DNA from: Candidatus Limnocylindrales bacterium
Lineage (GTDB): Bacteria; Desulfobacterota; Binatia; UBA1149; CAITLU01
Length of the DNA: 64,000 bases
Assembly (NCBI GenBank): GCA_035571835.1
Contig: DATNBU010000042.1
Coordinates: 35,359-99,358, forward strand
Direction: 5' to 3'
Each line of letters begins with the position of its first letter. Within the stretch, counting starts at the first letter, position 1. Of the stretch, positions 26,020 through 35,249 are shown one piece after another. Below the pieces are notes generated by a model. It saw nothing but the letters and a program-made list of their open reading frames with translations. It was not told the DNA's origin and made no database searches. Position numbers and translations under genes: made by a program.

Positions 26020-26874
26020 TCAGTCGAGTGGTGCGCGCAGCAGGATCTCCTGCACGACCGAGCAGCACAGCCGGCCGCTGCGGTCGAAGATGATGCCGCG
26101 CGCAAGCCCGCGCGCGCTCTCGGCCGCCGGCGAATCCTCGACGTACAGCCACCAGTCGTCGACCTTGAGCGGGCGGTGAAACCACATCGCGTGATCGAGG
26201 CTCGCACACATCACGCCGGGATCGCTCCAGTGCACGCCATGCGGACGCATGACGGTCTCGGTCAGCGTGTAGTCGGACGCGTAGACGAGCACGCACGTGT
26301 GCAGCAGCGGATCTTCGGGCACGACGCCATCGGCGCGCATCCAGATCATCGAGCGCGAATCGGCGCCCTTGTGCGGCTTCCATCCGGGCGGATCACACCA
26401 GCGGATGTCGATGGCCCGCGGCTCGACCGCCTGCCGCGGCAGCGCCCGTCCGTAGCTCGCGAGCCGCTCGGCGTTGGTCGGCAGCGTCTCCGGATCCGGC
26501 GCATCGGGCATCTCGAGGCCATGCATGAGGCCCGGCTCCGGCACCTGGAACGACGCCTGCAGATTGAAGATCGCCTCGCCGTGCTGGATCGCGACGACGC
26601 GCCGGGTGGTGAACGATCGCCCGTCGCGAATGCGGTCGACGATGTAAAGGATCGGCACCTTCATGTCGCCGGGCCGCAGGAAGTACGAGTGCAGCGAATG
26701 CACCGTGCGCCCGGCCGGTACCGTGCGCGCGGCCGACATCAGGGCCTGCGCCGCAACCTGCCCTCCGAACACGCGCTGGCGCTGTTCGTCGGGGTTGTGG
26801 CCGCGAAAAATGTTGACCTCGAGCTCCTCGACATCGAGGAGTCGGAGCACGTCGTCGAGCAGGGGATGGGCCAA
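26020..26874 (-). CDS. tesB: Acyl-CoA thioesterase II (TesB)
   Basis: The 284-aa double hot-dog protein (E. coli TesB is 286 aa) has VFGGQVAAQALMSAARTVP, VHSLHSYFLRPGD, RSFTTRRVVAIQHG and the C-terminal ASLDHAMWFHRP and QEILLRA, consistent with the Asp-Thr-Gln catalytic network. It hydrolyses medium and long acyl-CoA to free acid and CoA. The TTG at 26874 is the best start (AGGG about 8 nt upstream); it lies 17 nt after the stop of the dehydrogenase gene, so the pair is probably co-transcribed. Confidence 0.93.
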   Translation of the reverse strand: MAHPLLDDVLRLLDVEELEVNIFRGHNPDEQRQRVFGGQVAAQALMSAARTVPAGRTVHSLHSYFLRPGDMKVPILYIVDRIRDGRSFTTRRVVAIQHGEAIFNLQASFQVPEPGLMHGLEMPDAPDPETLPTNAERLASYGRALPRQAVEPRAIDIRWCDPPGWKPHKGADSRSMIWMRADGVVPEDPLLHTCVLVYASDYTLTETVMRPHGVHWSDPGVMCASLDHAMWFHRPLKVDDWWLYVEDSPAAESARGLARGIIFDRSGRLCCSVVQEILLRAPLD

Positions 26875-26891
26875 GACTGATTCCCTGCCCT

Positions 26892-28763
26892 CTACCAGCT
26901 CGTCGAGAAGCCGGCGTCGGGAATGTCGAGCGCGCTTCTGTCGTTCGACGCGATCGCCCGGCATTTGGCCAGCACGTTCGGAAGCACGAAGTTCGCGTAG
27001 AATTTTCCCGACATGACCTTGCCCGCGTAGAAGTCGAACTCTTCCTGGCTCTGGCGTTCGTCCTGCGTGCGCTCCTCCTCGGCAATCACCGCGGCTTCGA
27101 GCAGCAGGTGCCCGACCGTCACTTCGGCCATCGCTTCGAGGAACGGCGAGCAGCAAAGCGTGAGCTGATCGAGCTTGCTGCTCATCATGTACTTCATCAG
27201 GTCGGCGCCGGCCTCCTGAAGCGCCTGCGCGGCTTCGCCGAGCAGCCGTACTTCGTGTCCGACCGCCGGATCGTTCGAGTAGCGCTCGACGAATCCCGTC
27301 AGATCGCCGACGAAGTCCGCAAGGTCCTGGCCGTGCCGCCCGCGCAGCTTGCGCACGACGAGATCGAGCGCCTGGATGTGGTTGGTGCCTTCGTAGATCG
27401 AAAAGATCTTCGCATCGCGCAGGTACTGTTCGACCGGATTGTCGGTCACGTAGCCGGCGCCGCCGTAGATCTGCACCGCGAGCTCGCAGATGCGGAAGCT
27501 CTGATCCGAGCAGTACGCTTTTACGATCGGGGTCAGCAGGTCGACGCGTCCCTGGTAGAACGCCGCTTCGTCGTGCTTGCCTTCGGCCGCAAGCGCACGG
27601 GCAAGGTCTTCGTTGAACGCGAGCTTGACGCAGAGCGCGCGCATACCTTCGATCTTCGACTTCATCTCCAGCAGCATGCGGCGAACGTCCGAATGCTCGA
27701 TGATCGAAACCCGCGGCGCATTGGGATCCTTGAAGCGTTTGACGGACGAGCCCTGCTTGCGCTCGCGCGCATACGCGAGCGCGTTCAGATAGGCCGTCGA
27801 CGCGACCGCGAGGCCCTGCACACCGACCGCGATGCGCGCGCCGTTCATCATCTGGAACATCTGCTTCATGCCGGTGTTCTCGGTGCTGCCGCAGAGATAG
27901 CCGATGGTCTCGCCGCCGTCGCCGAAGTTCAGCACGGCCGTCGTCGACGACTTGATCCCGAGCTTGTGCTCGATCGACGTCGTCACGACGTTGTTGAACT
28001 CGCCGATGCTGCCGTCGTCGTTGACGCGGAACTTCGGCACGATGAACAGCGAGATGCCGCCGGTTCCTTCCGGAGCACCCTCGACGCGGGCAAGGACCAT
28101 GTGGACGATGTTCTCCGACAGGTCCTGGTCGCCTCCGGAAATCCAGCACTTCGTGCCGGTGATCCGGTAGCGGTTGCCGTCGATGCGAACGGCCTTGGTT
28201 CGGGCCGAGCCGACGTCCGAGCCGGCATGCGGCTCCGAAAGGCACATCGTTCCGGAGAAGCGGCCATTCTGCATGCTCGGAAGGAAGCGTGCGCGGTCCT
28301 CGTCGAGCGCGAAGTTCGCGATCAGCTCGGCCGAGCCGTGCGTAAGGCCCGGATACATCGTGAACGCAGTGTTGGCGCCGGACTGCAGCTCGGCCAGCAC
28401 CACCTCGATCGACGACGGTCCCTGGAAGCCGCCGTGCTCGAGCGTATGCCGCCAGTTCGGAAGCCCCATTTCCCAGAGCGTCTTCCAGGCCTCGCGGTAG
28501 CCGTCGGGCGTCGTGACCTTGCCGTCCACCAGTTTGCAGCCGAAGCGGTCGCCGGTCTGGCTGAGCGGCCCGATGACCTCGTTGCAGAACCGGTAGGTCT
28601 GGTCGATCACCTGGTCGCACTCCTGCTGCGACAGGTGACCGAAGAAGTTGGCCTTCGGGAAGCGTTCCGCCTCGAAAAGCTGCTGGACCTTGATGTGCTC
28701 GTACAGCGTGAACTGGATCGAGCGGAGATCGGCCTTGAAAAAGTTGGTTGCGCCGTCGGCCAC
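26892..28763 (-). CDS. Long acyl-CoA dehydrogenase, DmdC-like (3-methylmercaptopropionyl-CoA dehydrogenase family)
   Basis: This 623-aa protein is about 230 residues longer than a standard acyl-CoA dehydrogenase. It has an N-terminal extension (ADLRSIQFTLYEHIKVQQLF), the core motifs MCLSEPHAGSDVG and GTKCWISGGDQ, the catalytic region IFSIYEGTNHIQALD with Glu458, and a C-terminal helical domain, as in DmdC and related enzymes acting on methylthio- or long-chain CoA. GTG at 28763 is the start because AGGAGG lies 9 nt upstream. The function of the DmdC-like subgroup varies, so the substrate is open. TesB follows 17 nt downstream. Confidence 0.9.
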   Translation of the reverse strand: MADGATNFFKADLRSIQFTLYEHIKVQQLFEAERFPKANFFGHLSQQECDQVIDQTYRFCNEVIGPLSQTGDRFGCKLVDGKVTTPDGYREAWKTLWEMGLPNWRHTLEHGGFQGPSSIEVVLAELQSGANTAFTMYPGLTHGSAELIANFALDEDRARFLPSMQNGRFSGTMCLSEPHAGSDVGSARTKAVRIDGNRYRITGTKCWISGGDQDLSENIVHMVLARVEGAPEGTGGISLFIVPKFRVNDDGSIGEFNNVVTTSIEHKLGIKSSTTAVLNFGDGGETIGYLCGSTENTGMKQMFQMMNGARIAVGVQGLAVASTAYLNALAYARERKQGSSVKRFKDPNAPRVSIIEHSDVRRMLLEMKSKIEGMRALCVKLAFNEDLARALAAEGKHDEAAFYQGRVDLLTPIVKAYCSDQSFRICELAVQIYGGAGYVTDNPVEQYLRDAKIFSIYEGTNHIQALDLVVRKLRGRHGQDLADFVGDLTGFVERYSNDPAVGHEVRLLGEAAQALQEAGADLMKYMMSSKLDQLTLCCSPFLEAMAEVTVGHLLLEAAVIAEEERTQDERQSQEEFDFYAGKVMSGKFYANFVLPNVLAKCRAIASNDRSALDIPDAGFSTSW

Positions 28764-29086
28764 GCCGATGGTCCTCCTGTCCGCGGCCGGCAGGCTCTGC
28801 CTCGGCCGTTTCGGGTTCTGATTGCCTCGCCCGTTATGGGTCGATGTCCGGCCGCGGTGCCGGTTACGCCGGTCCCGCGGGGCGCGGGATGGTGGTTCAG
28901 GCTGGATGAGCAATCAAACGTCTTTACGCACCGCGGCACGACCGGTGCACTACGTCCGAAGCAGCGACCACTCGGCAGATTCCCCCTTGCGTGAGGTGGC
29001 CTGACACGGGAGACTCCGGCGCTTCTTACTCCGTTTCGGGCAGACGACTGACCTTACGGCAGACAACCAGACCAAGAGGATCAACC
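28764..29086. other. Divergent intergenic region
   Basis: This 323-bp gap lies between the DmdC-like dehydrogenase (-) and the DUF1566 gene (+). It must hold both promoters, but I see no convincing -35/-10 pair, repeat or RNA. The dehydrogenase ribosome binding site AGGAGG is at about 28773-28778 on the minus strand; AGAGGA for the plus-strand gene is at 29075-29080. Confidence 0.5.
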
Positions 29087-29851
29087 ATGCGCCAAAACAT
29101 ACTTTCGCTTACGGCCGTGCTGGCCGCAGCAATTGTGATGTCGTCCATTGTGATGGCGTCCTCCGTGGCGAATGCCACAACGGTCGACGTCCAGTGCTGG
29201 CACGGACGCAAGCTGGCGAGGTCCCAATACGAACGGTGCTTCTACCGCATCAGCGATGCGAGGAAAGCAGAGCGGTGCCTGGCGAGATACTACGAGGCGT
29301 GGTCGATGCTTCAGACGCTTTCGGGGACGCCTTGCGACGACGTCCGACTCGTCGACAACCTGGACGGTACGGTAACCGACAACTGGACGGGTCTCACGTG
29401 GGAGAAAAAATCCAGCCTTGACTCTGTCGTCAACGAATCCGATCCGCACGACGCCGACAACAGCTATACCTATTCCAAAGAGGACGCGGATCCCACGAAT
29501 GAGGACGGGACGGTTTTCACGTCGTTTCTCGCCGCGCTCAACGAGGGAGCAGGTTTCGCCGGCAGCAGCGGATGGCGATTACCGACACTGGCGGAGATCT
29601 ACACGCTCTTTACGCTCGTTGATGGGGAATGCCGTACCCCGCCCTGCATCGATGCCATCTACGGACCGTACCCGACGCTGGATTTATCGCTTTACTGGTC
29701 ATCGAGTACCATCCTGTTCCAAGGCAACCAGCTCGGCGGCCGTGGAGTCGCAGCATCCCTTGCGAACCCCACCACATCCGGGTTCACGAATTCGGCCAAA
29801 ACGGGAATCTTTCTGGCACGTGCCGTGCGCGGAGGTCTCGGGCCGCTGTAA
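29087..29851 (+). CDS. Secreted DUF1566-domain protein
   Basis: The 254-aa product has a signal peptide (VLAAAIVMSSIVMASSVANA) and two Cys-bearing helices, then the DUF1566 module: VDNLDGTVTDNWTGLTWEK, SGWRLPTLAEIYTLF, YWSSSTILFQGN and a final ARAVRGG. This module (Lcl_C-like, C-type-lectin-related) is common in extracellular proteins of deltaproteobacteria and its role is unknown. ATG at 29087 follows AGAGGA. It stands alone between two minus-strand operons. Confidence 0.82.
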   Translation: MRQNILSLTAVLAAAIVMSSIVMASSVANATTVDVQCWHGRKLARSQYERCFYRISDARKAERCLARYYEAWSMLQTLSGTPCDDVRLVDNLDGTVTDNWTGLTWEKKSSLDSVVNESDPHDADNSYTYSKEDADPTNEDGTVFTSFLAALNEGAGFAGSSGWRLPTLAEIYTLFTLVDGECRTPPCIDAIYGPYPTLDLSLYWSSSTILFQGNQLGGRGVAASLANPTTSGFTNSAKTGIFLARAVRGGLGPL

Positions 29852-29917
29852 ATCGGGCTGGTCGCCGGTCAGCCCGAGCGCATCACAGCGGCGCAGTGCT
29901 GACCGGAACGGCCAGGA

Positions 29918-31084
29918 TCAGCCGGTCGCGGCCCCGCCGGTCAGGTCCCTCGTGATGTTCTTCTGGTGACTCTCGAGCGTGCCGCCGCCGATCTCGTTCA
30001 GCTTCGCGTCGCGAAGGAAGCGCTCGACCTTGTACTCTCGCGTGTAGCCGTACCCGCCGAGCACCTGCATCGCCGCGTCCGCCACGCGCTTGGCCATCGG
30101 CGCCGCGAACAGCTTGGCCGCATCGGTGCCGAGCCGGTTGCGGCTGCCGGGACCGACGCGCGCCGCCTCGCGATAGACGAGGCACCGCGCAGCCTCGAGG
30201 TCCGCGAACGATTCGGCGATGTAGCGCTGGATCTGGCCGAACTCGGCAATCGGTTTACCAAACGCCTTGCGCTCGCCTGAGTAGCGGATCATCTCCGACA
30301 GGCAGCGGTCGGCGATGCCGAGGCTCATCGCCGACAGGCAGAGGCGCTCGATCTCGAGATTGCGCATCATGCAGGTCACGCCGCCGCCTTCTTCGCCGAG
30401 GCGATTGGCCACGGGCACTTCGCACTGGTCGAAGACGAGCTCGCACATCGTCGACGCGCGCATCCCCATCTTCTTGATCGGCTCGCCGGCCGAGAATCCC
30501 GGAAACCCCTTCTCGACGACGAATGCAGTGATGCGGCCGCCGACTTTCGCATAGACCAGCAGGCAGCCCGCTTCGTATCCGTTGGTGATGAAGATCTTGC
30601 GGCCGTTGAGAATGTACGCGTCGCCGCGCCGCTCGGCCGTCGACTGCATGCCGAGCACGTCGGTTCCGGCGGCGGGCTCGGTCATGCCCATCGCGCCGAT
30701 CACTTCGCCCGACAGCACACCCGGCAGCAGCCGTTCGCGCTGCTCATCGCTGGCCGCATGGAAGAAGTTGTTCACGAACAGCAGATAGTGCGCGAGGTAG
30801 GCCAGCGTGAAGCCGGGGTCCGCTTTGGCCATCTCGTGGTGCGCGATCACCGCCGCCACCGCATCCATCCCCGCTCCGCCGTGCTCCTCCGGAATGGTAA
30901 GCCCGAGCAGCCCGAGATCCCCGCAGCGGCGAATCAGCCCGACGTTGAGCACGCCGTCCGCATCGTGCTGCTCCGCCTGCGGCTCGATCTCGTTCTCGGT
31001 AAACCGCCGCACCGTCTCGCGCAGCATGGCGTGCTCGGGAGTAGGCGCGAACAGCAGGTTTTCCAAATTCGAATAGGTCGTCAT
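29918..31084 (-). CDS. Acyl-CoA dehydrogenase, isovaleryl-CoA dehydrogenase-like
   Basis: This 388-aa dehydrogenase has GAMGMTEPAAGTDVLGMQ and GRKIFITNGYEAGC and a C-terminal LNEIGGGTLESHQKNI. As in isovaleryl-CoA dehydrogenases, the EGT position has no Glu (IGGGT), and the base would be Glu246 in LEIERL, matching the LDLERL helix of the human enzyme. Short branched-chain or related acyl-CoA is therefore likely, but not certain. ATG at 31084. It is a single gene, with an AAGGG/CCCTT-ended repeat upstream. Confidence 0.9.
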   Translation of the reverse strand: MTTYSNLENLLFAPTPEHAMLRETVRRFTENEIEPQAEQHDADGVLNVGLIRRCGDLGLLGLTIPEEHGGAGMDAVAAVIAHHEMAKADPGFTLAYLAHYLLFVNNFFHAASDEQRERLLPGVLSGEVIGAMGMTEPAAGTDVLGMQSTAERRGDAYILNGRKIFITNGYEAGCLLVYAKVGGRITAFVVEKGFPGFSAGEPIKKMGMRASTMCELVFDQCEVPVANRLGEEGGGVTCMMRNLEIERLCLSAMSLGIADRCLSEMIRYSGERKAFGKPIAEFGQIQRYIAESFADLEAARCLVYREAARVGPGSRNRLGTDAAKLFAAPMAKRVADAAMQVLGGYGYTREYKVERFLRDAKLNEIGGGTLESHQKNITRDLTGGAATG

Positions 31085-31165
31085 CGTCGCTGTTTCTTGC
31101 GTGCGCTGCTCAAAGGCGCAAGCGCCACGACCAAAGTGAACGATCTACCTCAGCCGACTTTGCAG

Positions 31166-31263
31166 AAGGGTCGAGATGCGAGGCGGAGCCCGCGTAAGCG
31201 AGGGAGGCGTACTTCCCGTTCGCTGACCGAGCGTCGCGGCGACAACGAAGCAGATCGGCCCTT
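31166..31263. repeat. AAGGG/CCCTT-ended palindromic element (copy 1)
   Basis: The ends AAGGGTCGAGATGCGAGGCG (31166-) and GCAGATCGGCCCTT (-31263) are imperfect inverted repeats, and both ends match the reverse complement of the element at 34587-34709. The 98-bp copy lies between serine acetyltransferase and the dehydrogenase. Three short GAAGCCTCAGCGC-like repeats follow at about 31284-31364. Confidence 0.7.
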
Positions 31264-31360
31264 ATGCGAAGTCGGCCCAGCGCCGAAGCCTCAGCGCCGC
31301 AAACCAGGATCGGCGCCGCATCGAAGCCTCAGCGCAACGCCACAAGCGCCGCGCCGAGCC

Positions 31361-32314
31361 TCAGCGGCGGGCAGCGCGGGGACGGACGGTCTGCGAGGGT
31401 TCGTCCGAGCCCGGCATCGGCGAATACGTAACCCGCGAATTCGGCGGCACCGACTCGGTGAGCCACACGTTGCCGCCAATGATCGATCCGCGGCCGACGA
31501 CCGTTTCGCCGCCGAGAATGGTCGCACCGGCGTAAATCGTCACGTCGTCTTCGATGGTCGGATGACGCTTGCTGTTGCGGATCAGCTCGCCGCACTGATC
31601 GCGCGGAATCGACAGCGCGCCGAGCGTGACTCCCTGGTAGATCTTGACGCAGTCGCCGATGATGGTCGTCGAACCGATCACGACGCCGGTGCCGTGGTCG
31701 ATGAAGAAACTCCGTCCGATCTTCGCGCCGGGATGGATGTCGATGCCGGTCTGCGTGTGCGCGTATTCCGAGATGATGCGCGGGATCAGCGGCGCGCCGC
31801 GCACGCACAGCTCACGCGCCAGGCGATAGCACGTGATCGCTTCGATCGACGGATAGCTGAACACGATCTCTTCGAGACTCTCGGCGGCCGGATCGCCGTC
31901 GTACGCGGCCTGGAGATCTTCCTGCAGCTCCGCACGCAGCCGCGGGATCTCGTCGAACATCTCGAGAACCACCGCCTCGCTCCACTCGATGTCCTGCGCC
32001 TCCGGCGAGCCGCCGTGCTTGCGGCGGTAGACGACCGCCCGCGAGATCTGCTCGACGAGGATTTCGAACGCCTCGTAGATGTGCTCCGCGATGTGGTGGC
32101 CGAGATTTCGTTCGTTGAGGTCACGGGTTGCGTAAAAACCCATGTAGATGACGTGCTTCAGGTGCTCGACCGCGTCGACGACCTTGCGCTGGTTGGGCAG
32201 AGCCGCGCTCTCCAGGCTGTCGATGCCGCGACCGCTGCTGTAGCTGTCGGCCACGTGTCGCACGATGCGCTCGAGCTCCGAATAGCTGTTTGGACTGGTT
32301 CGAATCTTGGCCAT
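31361..32314 (-). CDS. cysE: Serine O-acetyltransferase (EpsC type)
   Basis: The 317-aa protein has an N-terminal helical region and a C-terminal left-handed beta-helix of hexapeptide repeats: IDIHPGAKIGRSFFIDHGTGVVIGS, CVKIYQGVTLGALSIP and ILGGETVVGRGSIIGGNVW. It acetylates L-serine with acetyl-CoA, the first step of cysteine synthesis. The long N-terminal domain and HPTIEDDVTIYAGA match the EpsC class rather than short CysE. ATG at 32314 begins MAKIRTS. No cysK neighbour is seen. The C-terminus ends in an Arg-rich tail. Confidence 0.92.
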   Translation of the reverse strand: MAKIRTSPNSYSELERIVRHVADSYSSGRGIDSLESAALPNQRKVVDAVEHLKHVIYMGFYATRDLNERNLGHHIAEHIYEAFEILVEQISRAVVYRRKHGGSPEAQDIEWSEAVVLEMFDEIPRLRAELQEDLQAAYDGDPAAESLEEIVFSYPSIEAITCYRLARELCVRGAPLIPRIISEYAHTQTGIDIHPGAKIGRSFFIDHGTGVVIGSTTIIGDCVKIYQGVTLGALSIPRDQCGELIRNSKRHPTIEDDVTIYAGATILGGETVVGRGSIIGGNVWLTESVPPNSRVTYSPMPGSDEPSQTVRPRAARR

Positions 32315-32493
32315 GACTGGTCCGCTTCCTTGTCTGTGACCGGATCGAGCCCGGACGTTTGCGCTCCGGCGAGTCCGCGAGCCGCAGAGTTGCAGGAGTA
32401 TAGAAAGATCGATGCCGGCGCGATACCGCAAAATGACCGACCCGGCCGAGCGGGGCGCCGCGACCCGCGCAGCGAAGTGCGCGCCGCCACTGG

Positions 32494-33000
32494 TCAGGAT
32501 CTAAACGGTCGAACGCCCATTGAACCGGTTGCGGCAAGCTCCGAAAGCCGATCGCCTTCGAGCCGGTACGGGATCCAGCCCGTGACCGGCCGCGCACCGA
32601 GCGAATCGTAGAATTCGATCGCCCGGCGATTCCAGTCGAGCACCGACCATTCGACGCGCCCGCACTCGCGATGGACCGCGAGCCGGGCAAGCTCGACGAG
32701 CAGCGCCTTTCCAAGACCCTTTCCCCGCGCGTCGGCGACGACGAACAGGTCTTCGAGAAAAATGCCCGGTCTGGTGAGGAACGTACTGTACGTCGTGAAG
32801 AACAGCGCATAGCCGGAGCGCTCCCCGTCGAGCTCGGCGACGAGCAGCTCGCAGCTCGGCTCGGCACCGAACAGATGGCGCGCGAGTGCATCTTCGGTGG
32901 CATGGAAATGCTCGAGCAGCTTTTCGAATTCGGCGAGCGCGCGGATACAGGCGATGACGAACGCGACATCCGACGGCGCACCCGCTCGTATCTCGATCAC
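32494..33000 (-). CDS. GNAT-family N-acetyltransferase (diamine/spermidine acetyltransferase-like)
   Basis: The 168-aa protein has the acetyl-CoA loop ARGKGLGKALL with flanking EDLFVV, and the SSAT-like tail VEWSVLDWNRRAIEFYDSLGARPVTGW. It transfers acetyl to a small amine such as a polyamine or thialysine. GTG at 33000 overlaps the lipoprotein stop (GTGA), so the two are translationally coupled; the functional reason is unclear. Assignment to the diamine subgroup rests on the DWN motif. Confidence 0.88.
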   Translation of the reverse strand: MIEIRAGAPSDVAFVIACIRALAEFEKLLEHFHATEDALARHLFGAEPSCELLVAELDGERSGYALFFTTYSTFLTRPGIFLEDLFVVADARGKGLGKALLVELARLAVHRECGRVEWSVLDWNRRAIEFYDSLGARPVTGWIPYRLEGDRLSELAATGSMGVRPFRS

Positions 33001-33968
33001 TGGCGGGGCCCCCGGGACTCGACCCGCCGAGCCGCAGGCTGGCCGTCGGCGATCACCCGAAACTTGAGGTCGTTGTATCCGAGCGGCTCGACTTCGATGC
33101 GAAGGTCCTGCACTTCGATCACCGGATCGGATGTCGGGAACTGCAGCGTACGCTCGAAGGCAGCACGATCCGAGCTGTCGCGGCCGTACTCGCGGTACGT
33201 GAAGGTCATGAGCTCGCCGCGCGGAGTGTCGCGCGTGCCGGTGAAGATCAGGTCGAAGCTGAGATAGCCCGGTCCCATGTAGACGAAGCGCTCGACGCTC
33301 TCGAACGAGAACAGCGGCGTACTGACGTTCATCTGCAGCTCCGGGCTGAGCAGATCGAGCGGCACACGCCCGAGCGCGACGCCGGCCGACAGGTCGTCGC
33401 GCCATGCGACGTATTCCCCGGGCCGAAGCCGCCCGCTCGTATCCACGAGCAGCACGACCTCCGACTGATTGTCCGGAGTCATCCGCACCGCGAAATACTT
33501 GGCTTCGGGAAAGGTCGCGGCGGCGATGACCTCGAAGACGCTGCCCATCGATCCGTGCACCGACGAAAGCGGCGGATCGGTGCACGGCGAGCCCTTTCGC
33601 GGCGCGAACATCCGCCGCCGGCAGAGCTGCGCGAAGTCGCGCAGCGCCGTGGCCTTGCCCACTTTTTCGGTGATCGAGTAGTTCTTGATGCTCACGACGG
33701 GCGCGCCCGTGTGGATCGAGTAGGTTTCCCCGAGCCGGTAGCTGCGCGTGAAGATGTCGCGCCGCACCGGTGCGAGCGGCTGGAGCAGGAGCTGGGACGA
33801 CGACGCGACCGGCTGCGCGGCAACCGGCTCGGGCGCCGGCTTCGGCAGGAATGTCGCGCTGAGACTGTGCGACACGTCCTGGATCTCCGAGCATCCGCTC
33901 GCGAGCAGGCACATCGCGAGGCAACCAGCCAGGAGGTCGACAACGACACGCAACGGACTCGGGCTCAT
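32997..33968 (-). CDS. Lipoprotein of unknown function
   Basis: The 323-aa product has a lipoprotein signal with LLASGC lipobox, a Pro/Ala/Val linker and a beta-rich C-terminal domain. I do not recognise the domain. It may be outer-membrane anchored. The start at 33968 gives the signal peptide MSPSPLRVVVDLLAGCLAM. It is the first gene of an overlapping pair with the GNAT gene. Confidence 0.7.
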   Translation of the reverse strand: MSPSPLRVVVDLLAGCLAMCLLASGCSEIQDVSHSLSATFLPKPAPEPVAAQPVASSSQLLLQPLAPVRRDIFTRSYRLGETYSIHTGAPVVSIKNYSITEKVGKATALRDFAQLCRRRMFAPRKGSPCTDPPLSSVHGSMGSVFEVIAAATFPEAKYFAVRMTPDNQSEVVLLVDTSGRLRPGEYVAWRDDLSAGVALGRVPLDLLSPELQMNVSTPLFSFESVERFVYMGPGYLSFDLIFTGTRDTPRGELMTFTYREYGRDSSDRAAFERTLQFPTSDPVIEVQDLRIEVEPLGYNDLKFRVIADGQPAARRVESRGPRQ

Positions 33969-34132
33969 TCGGCCATTTATCGCGGGCTCTTGCAGAACGT
34001 CAATCCGGCGAGCGCAGCGGTGCGGCTTTGAACCTGGCCTGCGCACGCGTAGGAGTCGCTCATGATGGATCAGGATCTTCGCCATCGGTCGCCGGGCGCT
34101 TCGCTCGAGACGCGGCCGCGCGGAAACCGGCC

Positions 34133-34588
34133 GTGAGACGAGCAGCCGTCGCGGCCTCGTGCATCGCTGTGGCCGCGGTCGCATTTGCCGCCGTGACGCT
34201 CGTCGCCCTCGAAGGTCGCGCGGTTGCGGTGCTGCATACGACCAGCGCAAGCGGCGACGAACGCCGGACGCGCGTATGGTTCGTCGAAAACGACGGCGCG
34301 CTCCTCGTCGAGTCCGCTACCCCGGATCGTCCGTTCTATCTCGATCTCCAGCGTAATCCCGATCTTGTCGTCGAGCTTCACGCCGGTATGTTCGATCGGC
34401 AGCCCAGGATACTGCACGCGCGCGCCGAGCTCGTCCCCGATCCGCAAGGTCACGAGGAGATCCGCCGCCTTCTCGCCCAGCGCTACGGATGGGCAGACAA
34501 ATGGATTGCAGTACTCGCTGACACTTCGATGTCACGCGAAGTCCGAGTGGTCCCGGATCACTTCGAGAGTGGGGCCGGACGTCGATAA
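34133..34588 (+). CDS. Membrane-anchored F420/PPOX split-barrel (DUF385-like) protein
   Basis: From a GTG at 34133 the product is 151 aa: one N-terminal transmembrane helix (AAVAASCIAVAAVAFAAVTLV) followed by a split-barrel domain (VLHTTSASGDERRTRVWFVE, SATPDRPFYLDLQRNPDLVVEL) resembling the nitroreductase/deazaflavin-dependent DUF385 family. The start is uncertain; the frame is open further upstream. Function is inferred from fold only. Its TAA stop overlaps the repeat at 34587-34709. Confidence 0.7.
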   Translation: MRRAAVAASCIAVAAVAFAAVTLVALEGRAVAVLHTTSASGDERRTRVWFVENDGALLVESATPDRPFYLDLQRNPDLVVELHAGMFDRQPRILHARAELVPDPQGHEEIRRLLAQRYGWADKWIAVLADTSMSREVRVVPDHFESGAGRR

Positions 34589-34709
34589 GGGGCCATCTGC
34601 CGCGTTGGATTTCGCTTCGTTCGCTACAACGTACGGGAGCGAGCCGCGAGACATCGAGTGGCGAGCGCCTTTGCTCACTACGCGAAATCCGCCTTGCATC
34701 TGACCCCTT
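34587..34709. repeat. AAGGG/CCCTT-ended palindromic element (copy 2)
   Basis: AAGGGG (34587-34592) and CCCCTT (34704-34709) close a 123-bp element with inner arms GGATTTCGC (34607-34615) and GCGAAATCC (34682-34690). Both termini resemble those of the 31166-31263 copy read in the opposite orientation. It occupies the gap between the convergent DUF385-like and SRPBCC genes. Confidence 0.8.
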
Positions 34710-34753
34710 CTCGACGCCCGGCTCGTTTCGCTCGGGCTCTCGTCGCCTGGTCG

Positions 34754-35248
34754 TCAGACGCGGCCGAAGATTTTCCGGAGCTGGCGGTGGCGGTTGGCGA
34801 AGACCAGCTCGTAGATCGGCTTTTCGATGTGGCCGAGGATCGGGATGCGCGGCTCGAAGCGGATGCGGTCACGAAGGGTGCAGCCGATCGGCGCGGGTTC
34901 GACGATGCGTTCGTGCTCCCAGACGCGCTGCGTGAGCATCGACGAGCGTTCGAGGAAACGGCGGCCGCTTTCGAGCTCCACGAGGACGAGGTCGTCGTAA
35001 TCGATCGGAATCACGCCGAACGCGAAAATCCAGCTTCGCAGGATCTTCCGGCCGAGCACGACGCTTTCGGCATCGAGCGTGCGGATCGATGCGGGCGCGG
35101 TCATGCGGGCGAGCGGCGCAAGCTCGCGGTTGACGCCTTCGAACGTGGACGCGTGCGCCCACACGTCGCTCGCGTCGGCGCGCAGCCGGCTCTCGACCGA
35201 AAACGTGAACGATCGCGCGGCCGGTGCAGAAGTGTCCGCCGGTGACAT
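34754..35248 (-). CDS. SRPBCC-family ligand-binding protein
   Basis: The 164-aa START-fold protein shows SFTFSVESRLRADASDVWAHAST and the C-terminal helix IEKPIYELVFANRHRQLRKIF. It has no catalytic motif; it probably binds a hydrophobic ligand or lipid. It lies 1 nt after the ApbE-like gene, so it belongs to the rhomboid-ApbE-SRPBCC operon. I do not recognise a specific subfamily. Confidence 0.75.
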   Translation of the reverse strand: MSPADTSAPAARSFTFSVESRLRADASDVWAHASTFEGVNRELAPLARMTAPASIRTLDAESVVLGRKILRSWIFAFGVIPIDYDDLVLVELESGRRFLERSSMLTQRVWEHERIVEPAPIGCTLRDRIRFEPRIPILGHIEKPIYELVFANRHRQLRKIFGRV

Positions 35249-35249
35249 C

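Noticed and set aside
26020..28620. Fusion of TesB with an upstream 580-aa region in one frame
   Set aside because: The upstream part is an out-of-frame shadow of the dehydrogenase; tesB has its own TTG start and the normal 284-aa length.
27108..28994. 628-aa open frame on the plus strand
   Set aside because: Antisense to the DmdC-like dehydrogenase, which has clear family motifs.
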